From the NCBI RefSeq assembly GCF_033406955.1, contig NZ_CP137734.1, positions 7,006,001 to 7,070,000 on the forward strand: DNA of 64,000 nucleotides, read 5' to 3'. The notes under the pieces were generated by a model. The model worked only from the letters and a program-made list of their open reading frames with translations, had not been told where the DNA came from and ran no database searches. Numbering within the stretch: the stretch's first letter is position 1; every line of letters begins with the position of its first letter. Positions 8,760 to 17,831 of the stretch are shown here, one piece after another. Source of the stretch: Streptomyces violaceoruber. Lineage in GTDB: Bacteria; Actinomycetota; Actinomycetes; Streptomycetales; Streptomycetaceae. Made by a program: the position numbers and the translations under genes.

Positions 8760-8880
8760 GGGCCTCGCCGCCGGGTTGTCCCGACTTGAGGGCCTCGCCG
8801 CCGGGTTGTCCTGACCTGAGGGGCCCGCCCCCGAGCCGTCCCGACCTGAGGGGCTCGCCGCCGGGCCGCCGCACGTCGTC
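8731..8880 (+). repeat. 30-bp tandem repeat straddling the cvnD stop codon
   Basis: Five consecutive 30-bp units at 8731, 8761, 8791, 8821 and 8851. Units 1-4 end in CTGAG or TTGAG. The first unit encodes the last residues and TGA of cvnD, and units 2-4 each repeat that TGA in the same frame (8787, 8817, 8847). Units 2 and 3 differ at only two positions. The fifth unit loses the match after its first 18 bases. The array fills most of the space between cvnD and the converging EAL-CBS-GGDEF gene. Confidence 0.9.
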
Positions 8881-8981
8881 GCCGGCTCGGCCGCCGTACG
8901 TCTGCCGGAAACCGCGCAGGGTGCCGCGGCCGGACCCGCCCGGTTCCGCTCGGAACCGGCGGCGCCCGCCCGCACGGCCGC

Positions 8982-10607
8982 TCAGCCGGCCGGCGCCGTC
9001 GTCCGGTCCGTGCCGCGCATGACCTCGTGGCCCGGCACGTCCGCCGTGCCCAGCACCCAACTCGCCCCGCCCAACGCCTTCGCGGCCTTCTTCAGCGGCG
9101 CCAGGCGGGCCGCCGCCCGCCGGTGGTCGGGCACACTGCCCGGCCCGCACAGGACCGTCGCCAGGGACAGCGTGACGGGCCGCCCGCCGGCCGACCACGC
9201 CACGTCCAGTACGGCGGCGGCCAGCCGATCCAGCCCGTCCGGGTCGCTCAGCACCAGGAAGTCGTCACCGCCGATGTGCCCGACGCGGGTCTCCCCGCCG
9301 GCCGTGCGCAGCAGCGCCTGCCCGACCGACCGGATCAGCTCGTCGCCCGCGGCGAACCCGGCCCCGTCGTTGACCTGTTTGAAGTGGTCCACGTCGAGCC
9401 AGCTCAGGGCGAACGCCCGCCCGGCCGCGATCCGCCGGTCCACCTCGTCCGTGATCGCCTGCGAACCGGGCAGCCGCGTCAGCGGATTGAGCCCGGCCGC
9501 CTCCTCCACCCGGCTCTCCGCCAGCGCCCGCACCAGGTCAGAGAGCCGTACGACGCCCACACACCGCCCGCGCGCGTCCACCACGGCCACGTCGTCCGAC
9601 GTACGGCTCGGATCACCGACGGCCACCACGTCCAGCACCTCCCACGCCGTCGCGTCGACGCCCACCGTCCGCGGCGGGTCGCCGAGCTTCGCGGCGGGCC
9701 GGTCGGCGTACAGGGCGTGCCCGTAGCGCCCGGACATCGACAGCAGGAAGCGGGAGCGGTGCACCGAGCGGACCGGAATCCCGTCCCGGTCCACGAGCAG
9801 CACCCCGGACACGTCCGGCGACCCGGTCAGCAGCGCTCGCACCCGCCCCGCCGAGGCCGTCGCCGGCAACAGCGCGGCCGGGCGCACGAACTGCCGTACC
9901 GGCGGCCCCGGCCGGGGAGTCGGCACGAGGCCGGGGGAGCCGGGCGGAACGTACACGTCGGCGGCGGGCAGCCGCGCGGGCGGCGCGAACAGCTCGCCCT
10001 GCGCCAACTGCGCTCCCGCCGACCGCGCCACGGCGCACTGCGCCTCCGTCTCCACGCCCTCGACGGTCAGCAGCGCCCCCGACCCGTCGCACAGCACCCG
10101 CATCGCCCGCACGGCCGCCGGCCGCGCCAGCAGAGACGCGTCGAGCTTCACCAGCTCCGGCGCCAGGTCGGCCAGCAGTCGCAACGGCGCGTCCCCGTCA
10201 CCGACCCCGTCCGCCGAGATCCGGAATCCCTGCCCCCGCAGCACGCCCACCGCGTCGAGCAGGGCCCGCCGCGGCACGTGCGTGTACGGCGGGCACACGT
10301 CCAGCGTCACCTCCCACGGCAGCCGCCCCGCCTCGCGCACGGCGTCGTGCAGGGGCTGGAGACCACCGAGGTCCGCGAGCGTGCCCGCGAACACGTTGAC
10401 GTGCAGCGGCAGCAGCGTCTCCCGGCGCACCGCCGCACGCAGCGCCGACACCGCCAGCAGGCCGTCGAGTTCGGGATCGCGCCGCGCCTCGGCGAGCACG
10501 TCGCCGCTCTCCGGCCTGGCCAGTATCTCCAGCGCCGCGACCCCGCCGGTCATCAGGTTGACCACCGGTTGGAAGGCGAAGCGGAGAGTGTCCGTCCAGA
10601 AGCGCAC
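8982..10607 (-). CDS. EAL-CBS-GGDEF cyclic-di-GMP protein
   Basis: Three domains in unusual order. The N-terminal EAL-like domain covers residues 1-220, with the EILAR signature and VEGVET. The catalytic DDFGTG-type loop is replaced by ADGVGDGDAP, so phosphodiesterase activity is doubtful. A CBS pair covers about residues 255-365 (GIPVRSVHRSRF; VAVVDARGRCVGVVRLSDL). The C-terminal GGDEF domain has LTRLPGSQAI, WLDVDHFKQVND and the active-site form GGDDF, which may be active. No RxxD inhibitory site is visible before GGDDF. There are no membrane segments. I chose the GTG at 10607. A TTG at 10637 would add 10 residues, and neither has a clear ribosome-binding site. It is divergent from the VanX-like gene and converges on cvnD. 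Confidence 0.88.
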   Translation of the reverse strand: MRFWTDTLRFAFQPVVNLMTGGVAALEILARPESGDVLAEARRDPELDGLLAVSALRAAVRRETLLPLHVNVFAGTLADLGGLQPLHDAVREAGRLPWEVTLDVCPPYTHVPRRALLDAVGVLRGQGFRISADGVGDGDAPLRLLADLAPELVKLDASLLARPAAVRAMRVLCDGSGALLTVEGVETEAQCAVARSAGAQLAQGELFAPPARLPAADVYVPPGSPGLVPTPRPGPPVRQFVRPAALLPATASAGRVRALLTGSPDVSGVLLVDRDGIPVRSVHRSRFLLSMSGRYGHALYADRPAAKLGDPPRTVGVDATAWEVLDVVAVGDPSRTSDDVAVVDARGRCVGVVRLSDLVRALAESRVEEAAGLNPLTRLPGSQAITDEVDRRIAAGRAFALSWLDVDHFKQVNDGAGFAAGDELIRSVGQALLRTAGGETRVGHIGGDDFLVLSDPDGLDRLAAAVLDVAWSAGGRPVTLSLATVLCGPGSVPDHRRAAARLAPLKKAAKALGGASWVLGTADVPGHEVMRGTDRTTAPAG

Positions 10608-10756
10608 GGGAGCAGGATGGCGCGGCAGGCTCCCCAACGGGCCCGGTTCACGCGACGTTCACGCAGGATTCCGGTGCGCTCACGCGGCGTGTGCCCGGCG
10701 GGTCGCCGCGCCGCCCACTTCCCTCCCGGAGCCCCGGCCTGATAAATGCAGGGGAC

Positions 10757-11581
10757 ATGACACGACTCTCCGCCGCCCTCCGCGGTCTGGCCACCACCTT
10801 CGCCGCCCTGCTCGCCGTCACCGCCGTCCCCGCCGCGTCCGCCCCCGCCACCGCGCAGGCACGGCACGAGCCGAGGGCCCCCGAGGACTTCGTGGCCCTG
10901 CGCGGCGTCGACCCGACGATCATCGAGGAGATGCGCTACGTCACCGCGCACAACTTCGTCGGGGAGCGCGTCGACGGCTACCGGCAGCCCCTGTGCATCC
11001 TCACCCGCCCGGCGGCCGAAGCGCTCCACCTCGCCCAGACCCGGCTGCTGCGGCAGGGCTACTCCCTCAAGGTGTACGACTGCTACCGGCCCCAGCGCGC
11101 CGTCGACCACTTCGTGCGCTGGGCCGAAGACCTCGACGACCAGGACATGAAGGCCGAGTTCTACCCGGACGTCGACAAGACCCGCCTCTTCGCCGACGGC
11201 TACATCGCCGAGAAGTCCGGCCACAGCCGCGGCTCCACCGTGGACCTCACCCTCGTACGGCTCCCGGCCAAACCCACCCGCCCGTACCACCCCGGGCAGC
11301 CCCTGGTGCCCTGCTTCGCCCCGAAGGGCGAGCGTTTCCCCGACAACTCCGTCGACATGGGCACCGGATACGACTGCTTCGACACCCGCTCGCACACCCT
11401 CGACCCCCGCATCGAGGGCGTCCAGCGTGCCAACCGGCTGCTGCTCAAGGACACCCTGGAGGAGGCCGGCCTGGTGAACCTCCCCGAGGAATGGTGGCAC
11501 TTCACCTACAAGCCCGAGCCCTACCCGGACACCTACTTCGACTTCCCGGTTTCCGCGAAGTCGCTCTCCGGCCGCCGCTGA
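10757..11581 (+). CDS. Secreted D-Ala-D-Ala dipeptidase, VanX/M15D family
   Basis: A 274-residue protein with a cleavable signal peptide (residues 1-35, ending ASAPATAQA). The M15D zinc site is intact: SGHSRGSTVD gives H156 and D163 as ligands, and PEEWWHF gives the catalytic E245 and ligand H248. The substrate-binding arginine region YDCYRPQRAV is also present. Family members cleave D-Ala-D-Ala. A secreted, stand-alone copy with no vanH or vanA partner nearby fits peptidoglycan peptide turnover better than glycopeptide resistance. The ATG at 10757 follows AGGGG and gives the signal peptide. Confidence 0.9.
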   Translation: MTRLSAALRGLATTFAALLAVTAVPAASAPATAQARHEPRAPEDFVALRGVDPTIIEEMRYVTAHNFVGERVDGYRQPLCILTRPAAEALHLAQTRLLRQGYSLKVYDCYRPQRAVDHFVRWAEDLDDQDMKAEFYPDVDKTRLFADGYIAEKSGHSRGSTVDLTLVRLPAKPTRPYHPGQPLVPCFAPKGERFPDNSVDMGTGYDCFDTRSHTLDPRIEGVQRANRLLLKDTLEEAGLVNLPEEWWHFTYKPEPYPDTYFDFPVSAKSLSGRR

Positions 11582-11628
11582 CCGGCCTGCCGGAGCCGTC
11601 CACTCCGCCATCGGATACAGTCCGCCGC

Positions 11629-12165
11629 GTGTCCGAAATTGAAAACTCCGTTCCCAACTCCGCGCTCGGCTCCCACTGTTCGAGCTGCGGATCGCCCTAC
11701 GGAGAGGGCGTCTCCGGCTGGCCCCGCACCTGTCCCGGGTGCGGCACCGTGGCCTACCGCAACCCGCTGCCGGTCGCGGTGGCCCTCCAGCCCGTGTACG
11801 ACACGCAGGGCACCGCCCTGGTCGTCATCACCCGCACCGTGACCCCCGCGCGCGGGGGCGTGGCCCTGCCCGGCGGCTACGTCGACGACCGGGAGGACTG
11901 GCGGCAGGCCGTCGTCCGCGAGCTCAAGGAGGAGACCGGCATCGACGCGGCGAGCCGCGACGTCCGGCTCGCCGACGCCATGAGCTCGCCCGACGGCCAC
12001 CTGCTGCTCTTCGGGCTGCTCCCCGAGCGGCCGGCCGAGGGACTGCCGCTCTCCGCCGCCACGGACGAGACCGGGGGCTGGCACCTCCTGCGCAGGTCGG
12101 AAGAGCTCGCCTTCCCGCTCCACACCAGGGCCGTACGCGCCTTCTTCGAGGGCCGCTACATCTGA
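11629..12165 (+). CDS. Zinc-ribbon Nudix hydrolase
   Basis: A 178-residue protein. An N-terminal zinc ribbon has C17xxC20 and C35xxC38 (SSCG, PGCG), as in NADH pyrophosphatase-like Nudix proteins. The Nudix box is perfect at about residues 83-105: GYVDDREDWRQAVVRELKEE followed by TGI, fitting Gx5Ex7REUxEExGU. It hydrolyses a nucleoside diphosphate-linked compound, but the substrate cannot be read from the sequence. Start is the GTG at 11629. A TACAGT at 11616-11621 just upstream suggests a leaderless or nearly leaderless transcript. The last 10 bp overlap the end of the convergent GH31 gene. Confidence 0.9.
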   Translation: MSEIENSVPNSALGSHCSSCGSPYGEGVSGWPRTCPGCGTVAYRNPLPVAVALQPVYDTQGTALVVITRTVTPARGGVALPGGYVDDREDWRQAVVRELKEETGIDAASRDVRLADAMSSPDGHLLLFGLLPERPAEGLPLSAATDETGGWHLLRRSEELAFPLHTRAVRAFFEGRYI

Positions 12166-14552
12166 GCCGGACGCTCCGCGAGCCCACGGACGCGGACCGG
12201 GCAGGACGGCTCGCTCAGACCGTCCTCGCCCTCCCGCTCCACGACGACCCGCCGCCCCTCCCAGCGGGACACGTACCGTTCGATCTCCGGTTCCACCCAG
12301 CCGTCGCCCGCGTCCGGCACGACCAGTCCACCGCCGGTCCGCCCCCGCGCGGGCGCCCACACCTCGAGCTCCGGCCCGCCGTCCGCCCCCAGGACCGGAA
12401 TCACCGCTCCCGCGCGCGCGAACACCGGAATCCGCGCCGAAGGCGCGTCGACCAGCACCTGCGCCGGTCCTTCGTACGCCCGTCCCGTCGCCACGTCGTA
12501 CCAGCGGCCCCGCGGCAACCGCACCGCACGCCGGTCCGCCCCCGCCTCGAGCACCGGGGCCACCAGCAGACAGTCCCCCAGCAGAAACGCGTCCTCGCAG
12601 TCCCGCAGCATCCGGTCCTCCGGCGTCGACCACCACAGGGGACGCGCACAGGGAGCACCCGTACGCCGGGCCAGGTGCGCCAGCGTCACGAAGTACGGCA
12701 GCAGCCGCCGCCGCTCGACGAGCGCCACGCGCGCGTGCTCCAGCACCTCGGTCCCGAACTCCCACGGCTCCCGGTGCCCGGCCCGCGGCCCGGCGTGGGT
12801 GCGGAACAGCGGCAGGTACGCCGCCAGCTGCAACCACCGCAGATACAGCTCCGGGGAAGAACCCCCCTCGGAGCCGCCCGCATCCGGCCCCGAGAACGGC
12901 ACCCCGCACAGCCCGAGCCCCAGCACCCGTGCCAGCGACGCCCGCAACCCCGGCCACCCCGTGGCCGTTGCCCCGGACCAGGCGCCGCCGTAGCGCTGCA
13001 GGCCGGCCCACCCGGAACGGGAGAGGACGAACGGCCGCTCGTCGGGGGCCAGTGCCCGCAGCCCCTCGTATCCGGCCCGCGCCATGCACAGCGCGTAGAC
13101 GTTGTGCGCCTCCCTGTGGTCACCGCCCCGGCCCTCCAGCGCATGCCGGGCCGACCGGGGCAGCGTCGACTCCCCGAAGGCGGCGAACGAGGTGGGCTCG
13201 TCCAGGTCGTGCCAGAAGCCGGTGAACCCCTGCCCGAGCCGCTCCTCGTAGAGCCCGCCCCACCACTCGCGCGCACGCGCGTGCGTGAAGTCCGGGAAGA
13301 CCACGTCCCCCGGACGCCCCACCCCCCGGACGACCGTCCCAGCCGCATCCCGCACGAACACGTCCCCGCGGCCACCGCCGTCGTACACGAGGTTGCCGGG
13401 CGCGGCCCGAACCGCCGGCTCCACGGCCGACACCAGCCGGACCCCCTCCCTGCGCAGCTCCTCGGCGAGTACGGGCAGCTTCGGGAACCGCTCCTCGTCG
13501 ACGGTGAACACCTGCCGGGCAGTGCCGTGCCCGATGCCCAGATGCACCGCGTCCAGGGGCAGATCCCGCTCCTGGTGGCCGGCCACGACCCGCCTCAGAT
13601 CCTGCTCGTCGCCCGAACCCCACAGCGCGTGATGATGACCGAGCGCCCACGCCGGCGGCAGCGCGGGCGCCCCGGTCAGCGACGCCCAGGCCAGCAGCAC
13701 GCGCGCGGGGGTACCCACCGTCACCCAGCACCGCAGCGGACCGCCGTCCATCCGCAGCACGCTCCGCCCCGGCCGGTCGTGCCCCGACCCGGCCCCCTCC
13801 GCACCCTCCCGCAACGCCACCGTGCCGTCCCAGGTGCTGTCGTGGAAGACCAGGTGCGTCCCGGCGTCCGCCACCACCAGCTGCACCGGCATCGTGATGG
13901 ACGACGCGGACGACGCGTCCTCGGCGGCCGCGAAGGGCAGGCCGGGACCGGTGTTCCACAGCCGGTACGTGCCCTCGCGCAGCCGGGGCCCCGCGGACCG
14001 CCCGCCGAGCCCGAAGAACCGGGCGTCCGCCGCCACCTCCGCCCGCTGCGTCCAGCGGGCGGGACCGCCGCCGACCGGCTCCCACCACCGGGGCGGCAGC
14101 TCACGGCGCAGGACCACACCCCCGGGCGTACGCACCTCCACCGCGCCGTGCCGGGACACGGCCACCGTGGCGCGCTCCGCCACCACCCGCCAACCGCCGT
14201 CCTTGTCCGGCTCCAGCACCGCCCGCGGATCCGGCTCCGGACAGCGGCCCGCCAACGCGTACGAAGGCTCGGGACCGGCCCCGTCCCACCCCCAGAACAC
14301 CGCTCCGTTCACCGCCACGAGAACCCGCAGCTCCGAGCGGCCGAACCGGAGGACACCACCCCCGGGCCCCGGCTCCACCTCCCGCAGCGGACCGGGCACC
14401 CGCGCCCGCTCCGCACCCCGCGGCGGCAGCCCGGCCGCGTCGGCACGCCGCCTGCGCCATGCCGCCCGTACCGTACGCAACCCCTGCGCCACCCCCACGG
14501 AACCGACCGTCTTCATCGAACGCACCAGGTCACGACCGTCCATGTTGCTCAC
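12156..14552 (-). CDS. Glycoside hydrolase family 31 (alpha-glucosidase-like)
   Basis: A 798-residue intracellular enzyme with no signal peptide. GH31 hallmarks are the nucleophile motif GFWHDLDEPTSF (D for the usual GFWxDMNEP), then FVLSRSGWAGLQRYGGAWSGA, the acid/base region with SGPDAGG, and FRTHAG. The N-terminal beta-sandwich and C-terminal beta domains (PLWWSTPEDR; LVAPVLEAGADRRAVRLPRGRWYD) match family layout and length. It likely hydrolyses alpha-glucosides. Specificity is not determinable. The GTG at 14552 or the ATG at 14543 could start it. It overlaps the Nudix gene by 10 bp at the 3' end. Confidence 0.9.
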   Translation of the reverse strand: MSNMDGRDLVRSMKTVGSVGVAQGLRTVRAAWRRRRADAAGLPPRGAERARVPGPLREVEPGPGGGVLRFGRSELRVLVAVNGAVFWGWDGAGPEPSYALAGRCPEPDPRAVLEPDKDGGWRVVAERATVAVSRHGAVEVRTPGGVVLRRELPPRWWEPVGGGPARWTQRAEVAADARFFGLGGRSAGPRLREGTYRLWNTGPGLPFAAAEDASSASSITMPVQLVVADAGTHLVFHDSTWDGTVALREGAEGAGSGHDRPGRSVLRMDGGPLRCWVTVGTPARVLLAWASLTGAPALPPAWALGHHHALWGSGDEQDLRRVVAGHQERDLPLDAVHLGIGHGTARQVFTVDEERFPKLPVLAEELRREGVRLVSAVEPAVRAAPGNLVYDGGGRGDVFVRDAAGTVVRGVGRPGDVVFPDFTHARAREWWGGLYEERLGQGFTGFWHDLDEPTSFAAFGESTLPRSARHALEGRGGDHREAHNVYALCMARAGYEGLRALAPDERPFVLSRSGWAGLQRYGGAWSGATATGWPGLRASLARVLGLGLCGVPFSGPDAGGSEGGSSPELYLRWLQLAAYLPLFRTHAGPRAGHREPWEFGTEVLEHARVALVERRRLLPYFVTLAHLARRTGAPCARPLWWSTPEDRMLRDCEDAFLLGDCLLVAPVLEAGADRRAVRLPRGRWYDVATGRAYEGPAQVLVDAPSARIPVFARAGAVIPVLGADGGPELEVWAPARGRTGGGLVVPDAGDGWVEPEIERYVSRWEGRRVVVEREGEDGLSEPSCPVRVRGLAERPAQM

Positions 14553-14756
14553 CCTGCCATCGACCGCCGCGCCCGGAGGCGTCGTTCAACTGCCGTTCAC
14601 CCGTGACCGGACCACATATTCATGTCACCGACTATGTGGGGCGCGCCCTGGTGCGGAAGTCGATCACATGGCATCGTCCCTGTCAGCCGCGTCACGCGCA
14701 CACCCCAGCCCGTGCGCGGAGGACGCACACGACGCGCACAGTCCGGGAGCCGCCCC

Positions 14757-16733
14757 ATGTCGACCGAGAACCCACAGCCGCTCTGGCAGCCAGATGCGCA
14801 ACGCATCGCCCAGGCACGCATCACCAGGTTCCAGGCCTGGGCGGCCGAGCACCACGGAGCCCCCGCCGAGGGCGGATACGCCGCCCTGCACCGCTGGTCC
14901 GTCGACGAGCTGGACACCTTCTGGAAAGCCGTCACGGAGTGGTTCGACGTCCGCTTCTCCACCCCCTGCGCGCGCGTGCTCGGCGACCGGACCATGCCCG
15001 GCGCCCAGTGGTTTCCCGGCGCCACGCTGAACTACGCCGAACACGCCCTGCGCGCGGCCGGCACCCGCCCGGACGAACCAGCCCTCCTGTACGTCGACGA
15101 GACCCACGAACCGGCCCCCGTCACCTGGGCAGAGCTGCGCCGCCAGGTCGCCTCCCTCGCCGCCGAACTGCGCGCCCTCGGCGTACGCCCCGGCGACCGC
15201 GTCAGCGGGTACCTCCCCAACATCCCGCAGGCCGTGGTCGCGCTGCTCGCCACGGCCGCCGTGGGCGGCGTCTGGACCTCCTGCGCGCCCGACTTCGGCG
15301 CCCGCAGCGTCCTCGACCGCTTCCAGCAGGTCGAACCCGTCGTCCTGTTCACCGTCGACGGCTACCGCTACGGGGGCAAGGAACACGACCGTCGCGACAC
15401 CGTCGCCGAACTCCGCCGGGAACTGCCCACCCTCCGCGCGGTGATCCACATCCCGCTCCTCGGCACCGAGGCCCCGGACGGCGCGCTGGACTGGGAGACC
15501 CTCACCGCCGCGGACGCCGAGCCGGTGTACGAGCAGGTGCCCTTCGACCACCCCCTGTGGGTGCTCTACTCCTCCGGCACCACCGGCCTGCCCAAGGCCA
15601 TCGTCCAGTCCCAGGGCGGCATCCTCGTCGAGCACCTCAAGCAGCTCGGCCTGCACTGCGACCTCGGCCCCGGGGACCGCTTCTTCTGGTACACCTCGAC
15701 CGGCTGGATGATGTGGAACTTCCTCGTCTCCGGCCTGCTCACCGGCACCACGATCGTCCTCTACGACGGCAGCCCCGGCTTCCCCGCCACCGACGCCCAG
15801 TGGCGCATCGCGGAACGCACCGGCGCCACCCTTTTCGGCACCTCCGCCGCCTATGTCATGGCCTGCCGCAAGGCCGGCGTCCACCCGGCCCGCGACCTGG
15901 ACCTCTCCGCGATCCAGTGCGTCGCCACCACCGGCTCCCCGCTCCCGCCCGACGGCTTCCGCTGGCTGCACGACGAGTTCGCCGCCGACGGCGCCGACCT
16001 GTGGATCGCCTCCGTCAGCGGCGGCACCGACGTGTGCTCCTGCTTCGCGGGCGCCGTCCCCACCCTCCCCGTCCACATCGGCGAACTCCAGGCCCCCGGC
16101 CTCGGCACCGACCTCCAGTCCTGGGACCCGAGCGGCACCCCCCTGACCGACGAGGTCGGCGAGCTGGTCGTCACCAACCCGATGCCCTCGATGCCGATCC
16201 GCTTCTGGAACGACCCCGACGGCAGCCGCTACCACGACAGCTACTTCGACACCTACCCCGGCGTCTGGCGGCACGGCGACTGGATCACCCTCACCTCCCG
16301 CGGCTCCGTCGTCATCCACGGCCGCTCCGACTCCACCCTCAACCGCCAAGGCGTCCGCATGGGCTCCGCCGACATCTACGAGGCCGTCGAGCGGCTCCCC
16401 GAGATCAGGGAATCCCTCGTCATCGGCATCGAACAGCCCGACGGCGGCTACTGGATGCCCCTCTTCGTGCATCTGGCACCCGGAGCCACCCTCGACGACG
16501 CGCTCCTGGACCGCATCAAGCGGACCATCCGCGCCAACCTCTCCCCGCGCCACGTCCCCGACGAGGTCATCGAGGTCCCCGGCATCCCGCACACCCTCAC
16601 CGGCAAACGCATCGAGGTCCCGGTCAAGCGCCTCCTCCAGGGCACCCCGCTGGACAAGGCGGTCAACCCCGGCTCCATCGACAACCTCGACCTGCTCCAC
16701 TTCTACGAGGAACTCGCCCGCAAGCGCTCCTGA
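14757..16733 (+). CDS. Acetoacetyl-CoA synthetase
   Basis: A 658-residue ANL-superfamily ligase that activates acetoacetate to acetoacetyl-CoA with ATP and CoA. The N-terminus PLWQPDAQRIAQARITRFQAW is typical of acetoacetate-CoA ligases. The AMP-binding core motif SSGTTGLPK is at residues 272-280. SSGTTGL is followed by TGWMMWNFL, GGTDVCSCF, and the hinge and C-terminal domain GRSDSTLNRQGVRMGSADIYEAVE. The acetylatable lysine motif LTGKRIEVPVKR is present near the C-terminus. Length matches the family. The ATG at 14757 is chosen because the protein family starts here. The upstream in-frame extension has no family counterpart. Confidence 0.93.
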   Translation: MSTENPQPLWQPDAQRIAQARITRFQAWAAEHHGAPAEGGYAALHRWSVDELDTFWKAVTEWFDVRFSTPCARVLGDRTMPGAQWFPGATLNYAEHALRAAGTRPDEPALLYVDETHEPAPVTWAELRRQVASLAAELRALGVRPGDRVSGYLPNIPQAVVALLATAAVGGVWTSCAPDFGARSVLDRFQQVEPVVLFTVDGYRYGGKEHDRRDTVAELRRELPTLRAVIHIPLLGTEAPDGALDWETLTAADAEPVYEQVPFDHPLWVLYSSGTTGLPKAIVQSQGGILVEHLKQLGLHCDLGPGDRFFWYTSTGWMMWNFLVSGLLTGTTIVLYDGSPGFPATDAQWRIAERTGATLFGTSAAYVMACRKAGVHPARDLDLSAIQCVATTGSPLPPDGFRWLHDEFAADGADLWIASVSGGTDVCSCFAGAVPTLPVHIGELQAPGLGTDLQSWDPSGTPLTDEVGELVVTNPMPSMPIRFWNDPDGSRYHDSYFDTYPGVWRHGDWITLTSRGSVVIHGRSDSTLNRQGVRMGSADIYEAVERLPEIRESLVIGIEQPDGGYWMPLFVHLAPGATLDDALLDRIKRTIRANLSPRHVPDEVIEVPGIPHTLTGKRIEVPVKRLLQGTPLDKAVNPGSIDNLDLLHFYEELARKRS

Positions 16734-16856
16734 GCAGCACACCGACGAGCCGGCCGCCCCGCACGGCGTCCGGCTCCCCGCGCCCGCCCCGACGCCGTTG
16801 TCAGTGCCGCCGATTACTGTGAGTGAGCATTGATCGACCGTGCACAGGGGGAAGAA

Positions 16857-17759
16857 ATGGCGCACACCGACCAGACCGACCACACCATGCGACGCGTCCT
16901 GCGCCGCGAGATCGCGGGCACCATCGGCCTGCTCACCGACGAACACGACTTCCGCGCCATGCGGCGCTACCGCAGCTTCACCTTCCACGATCACACCGCC
17001 TACCTACACCAGGTGGAAGCCCTGCTCAGGACCCGTGCGGCACAGGGCACCCACACCACGGTCGCGCTCTTCGACCCGGAGGAGTACGCGGACTTCTGCA
17101 CGGCGGCGGGCCTCGAAGCCGACACCTCCGCCAGCCGCGCCCGCTTCACGGCCGAACTCGCCGCCCACGGCCCCACCGTGCCCTACGAGGGCCAGCCCCT
17201 CACCGACCTGCTCCCGGCCCTCGTCGACGAAGCCGTCCGCCAGGCCACCTGGGAGTACACGTCGACCCTCCTCGCCCGCCTCGGCAACTGCGCCACCTGC
17301 GGGGAGGACCTCGGCCGTGCCGCCTTCACCCGGGCCTCCGGCCTCCTGCGCCGCGTCCTCGAAACGGCACCACCGGGCAGCCGGCACCTGGTCTGCAGCG
17401 TCTCGGGCCACCCGGAGGAGACCCTCGTCTCCGTCCTCCTCGTCGACGAGGAGACCGACGGCACCCCGCACATCGACGAGGCCGAGGCCCTGGAGTTCAC
17501 CAGCGTCCTCGCTCTCGGCCTGGCGACGCACAGCCCCGGCGGACTCGTCATGCGGATCAGCGCCCCGGGCGGCCCCGACCGCATCCACGGCTGGAGCCTG
17601 CGCGGATACGGCCTCGAACCCCTCACCGCCGCCCAGGTCTTCGACGCCTACTGCACCGACGTCGAGTCCGGCGACCTCATCTCCCCGGAATCCAACGTCG
17701 ACTACTGCGCACCGCCCGACCTCGGAGACGACCGGCTCCCACCGGGTCACCACCACTGA
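16857..17759 (+). CDS. Conserved protein of unknown function with CxxC pair
   Basis: A 300-residue soluble acidic protein. The start is set by a strong AGGGGG site 5 nt before the ATG at 16857. No family is recognised. Visible features are an N-terminal helical region (MRRVLRREIAGTIGLLTDEHDF), a single CATC motif near residue 149, an Asp/Glu-rich segment (VDEETDGTPHIDEAEALEF), and a C-terminal region with NVDYC. A lone CATC could be a redox pair or half a zinc site. It sits between acetoacetyl-CoA synthetase and the converging ptsI, separated from the latter by a shared terminator. Confidence 0.75.
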   Translation: MAHTDQTDHTMRRVLRREIAGTIGLLTDEHDFRAMRRYRSFTFHDHTAYLHQVEALLRTRAAQGTHTTVALFDPEEYADFCTAAGLEADTSASRARFTAELAAHGPTVPYEGQPLTDLLPALVDEAVRQATWEYTSTLLARLGNCATCGEDLGRAAFTRASGLLRRVLETAPPGSRHLVCSVSGHPEETLVSVLLVDEETDGTPHIDEAEALEFTSVLALGLATHSPGGLVMRISAPGGPDRIHGWSLRGYGLEPLTAAQVFDAYCTDVESGDLISPESNVDYCAPPDLGDDRLPPGHHH

Positions 17760-17765
17760 ACGCGG

Positions 17766-17799
17766 GCGGGGCGCCCCACCCGAAGGTGGAACGCCCCGC
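17766..17799. terminator. Bidirectional terminator between unknown gene and ptsI
   Basis: An imperfect hairpin with outer stem GCGGGGCG/CGCCCCGC (17766-17773 and 17792-17799) and inner stem CCACC/GGTGG closing a CGAA tetraloop. It lies between two converging genes, so it can serve both. There is no strong U-tract, as is common in Streptomyces. Confidence 0.7.
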
Positions 17800-17831
17800 A
17801 CCACAGCCTGAGCAGCAGGCCGCACCCGGCC

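Noticed and set aside
10757..11581. Glycopeptide resistance suggested by the VanX-like gene
   Set aside because: It has a signal peptide, so acts outside the cell, and there is no vanH, vanA or vanRS nearby.
14664..16994. A 776-codon minus-strand open frame opposite acetoacetyl-CoA synthetase
   Set aside because: Same complement effect. The plus-strand gene has all ANL motifs.
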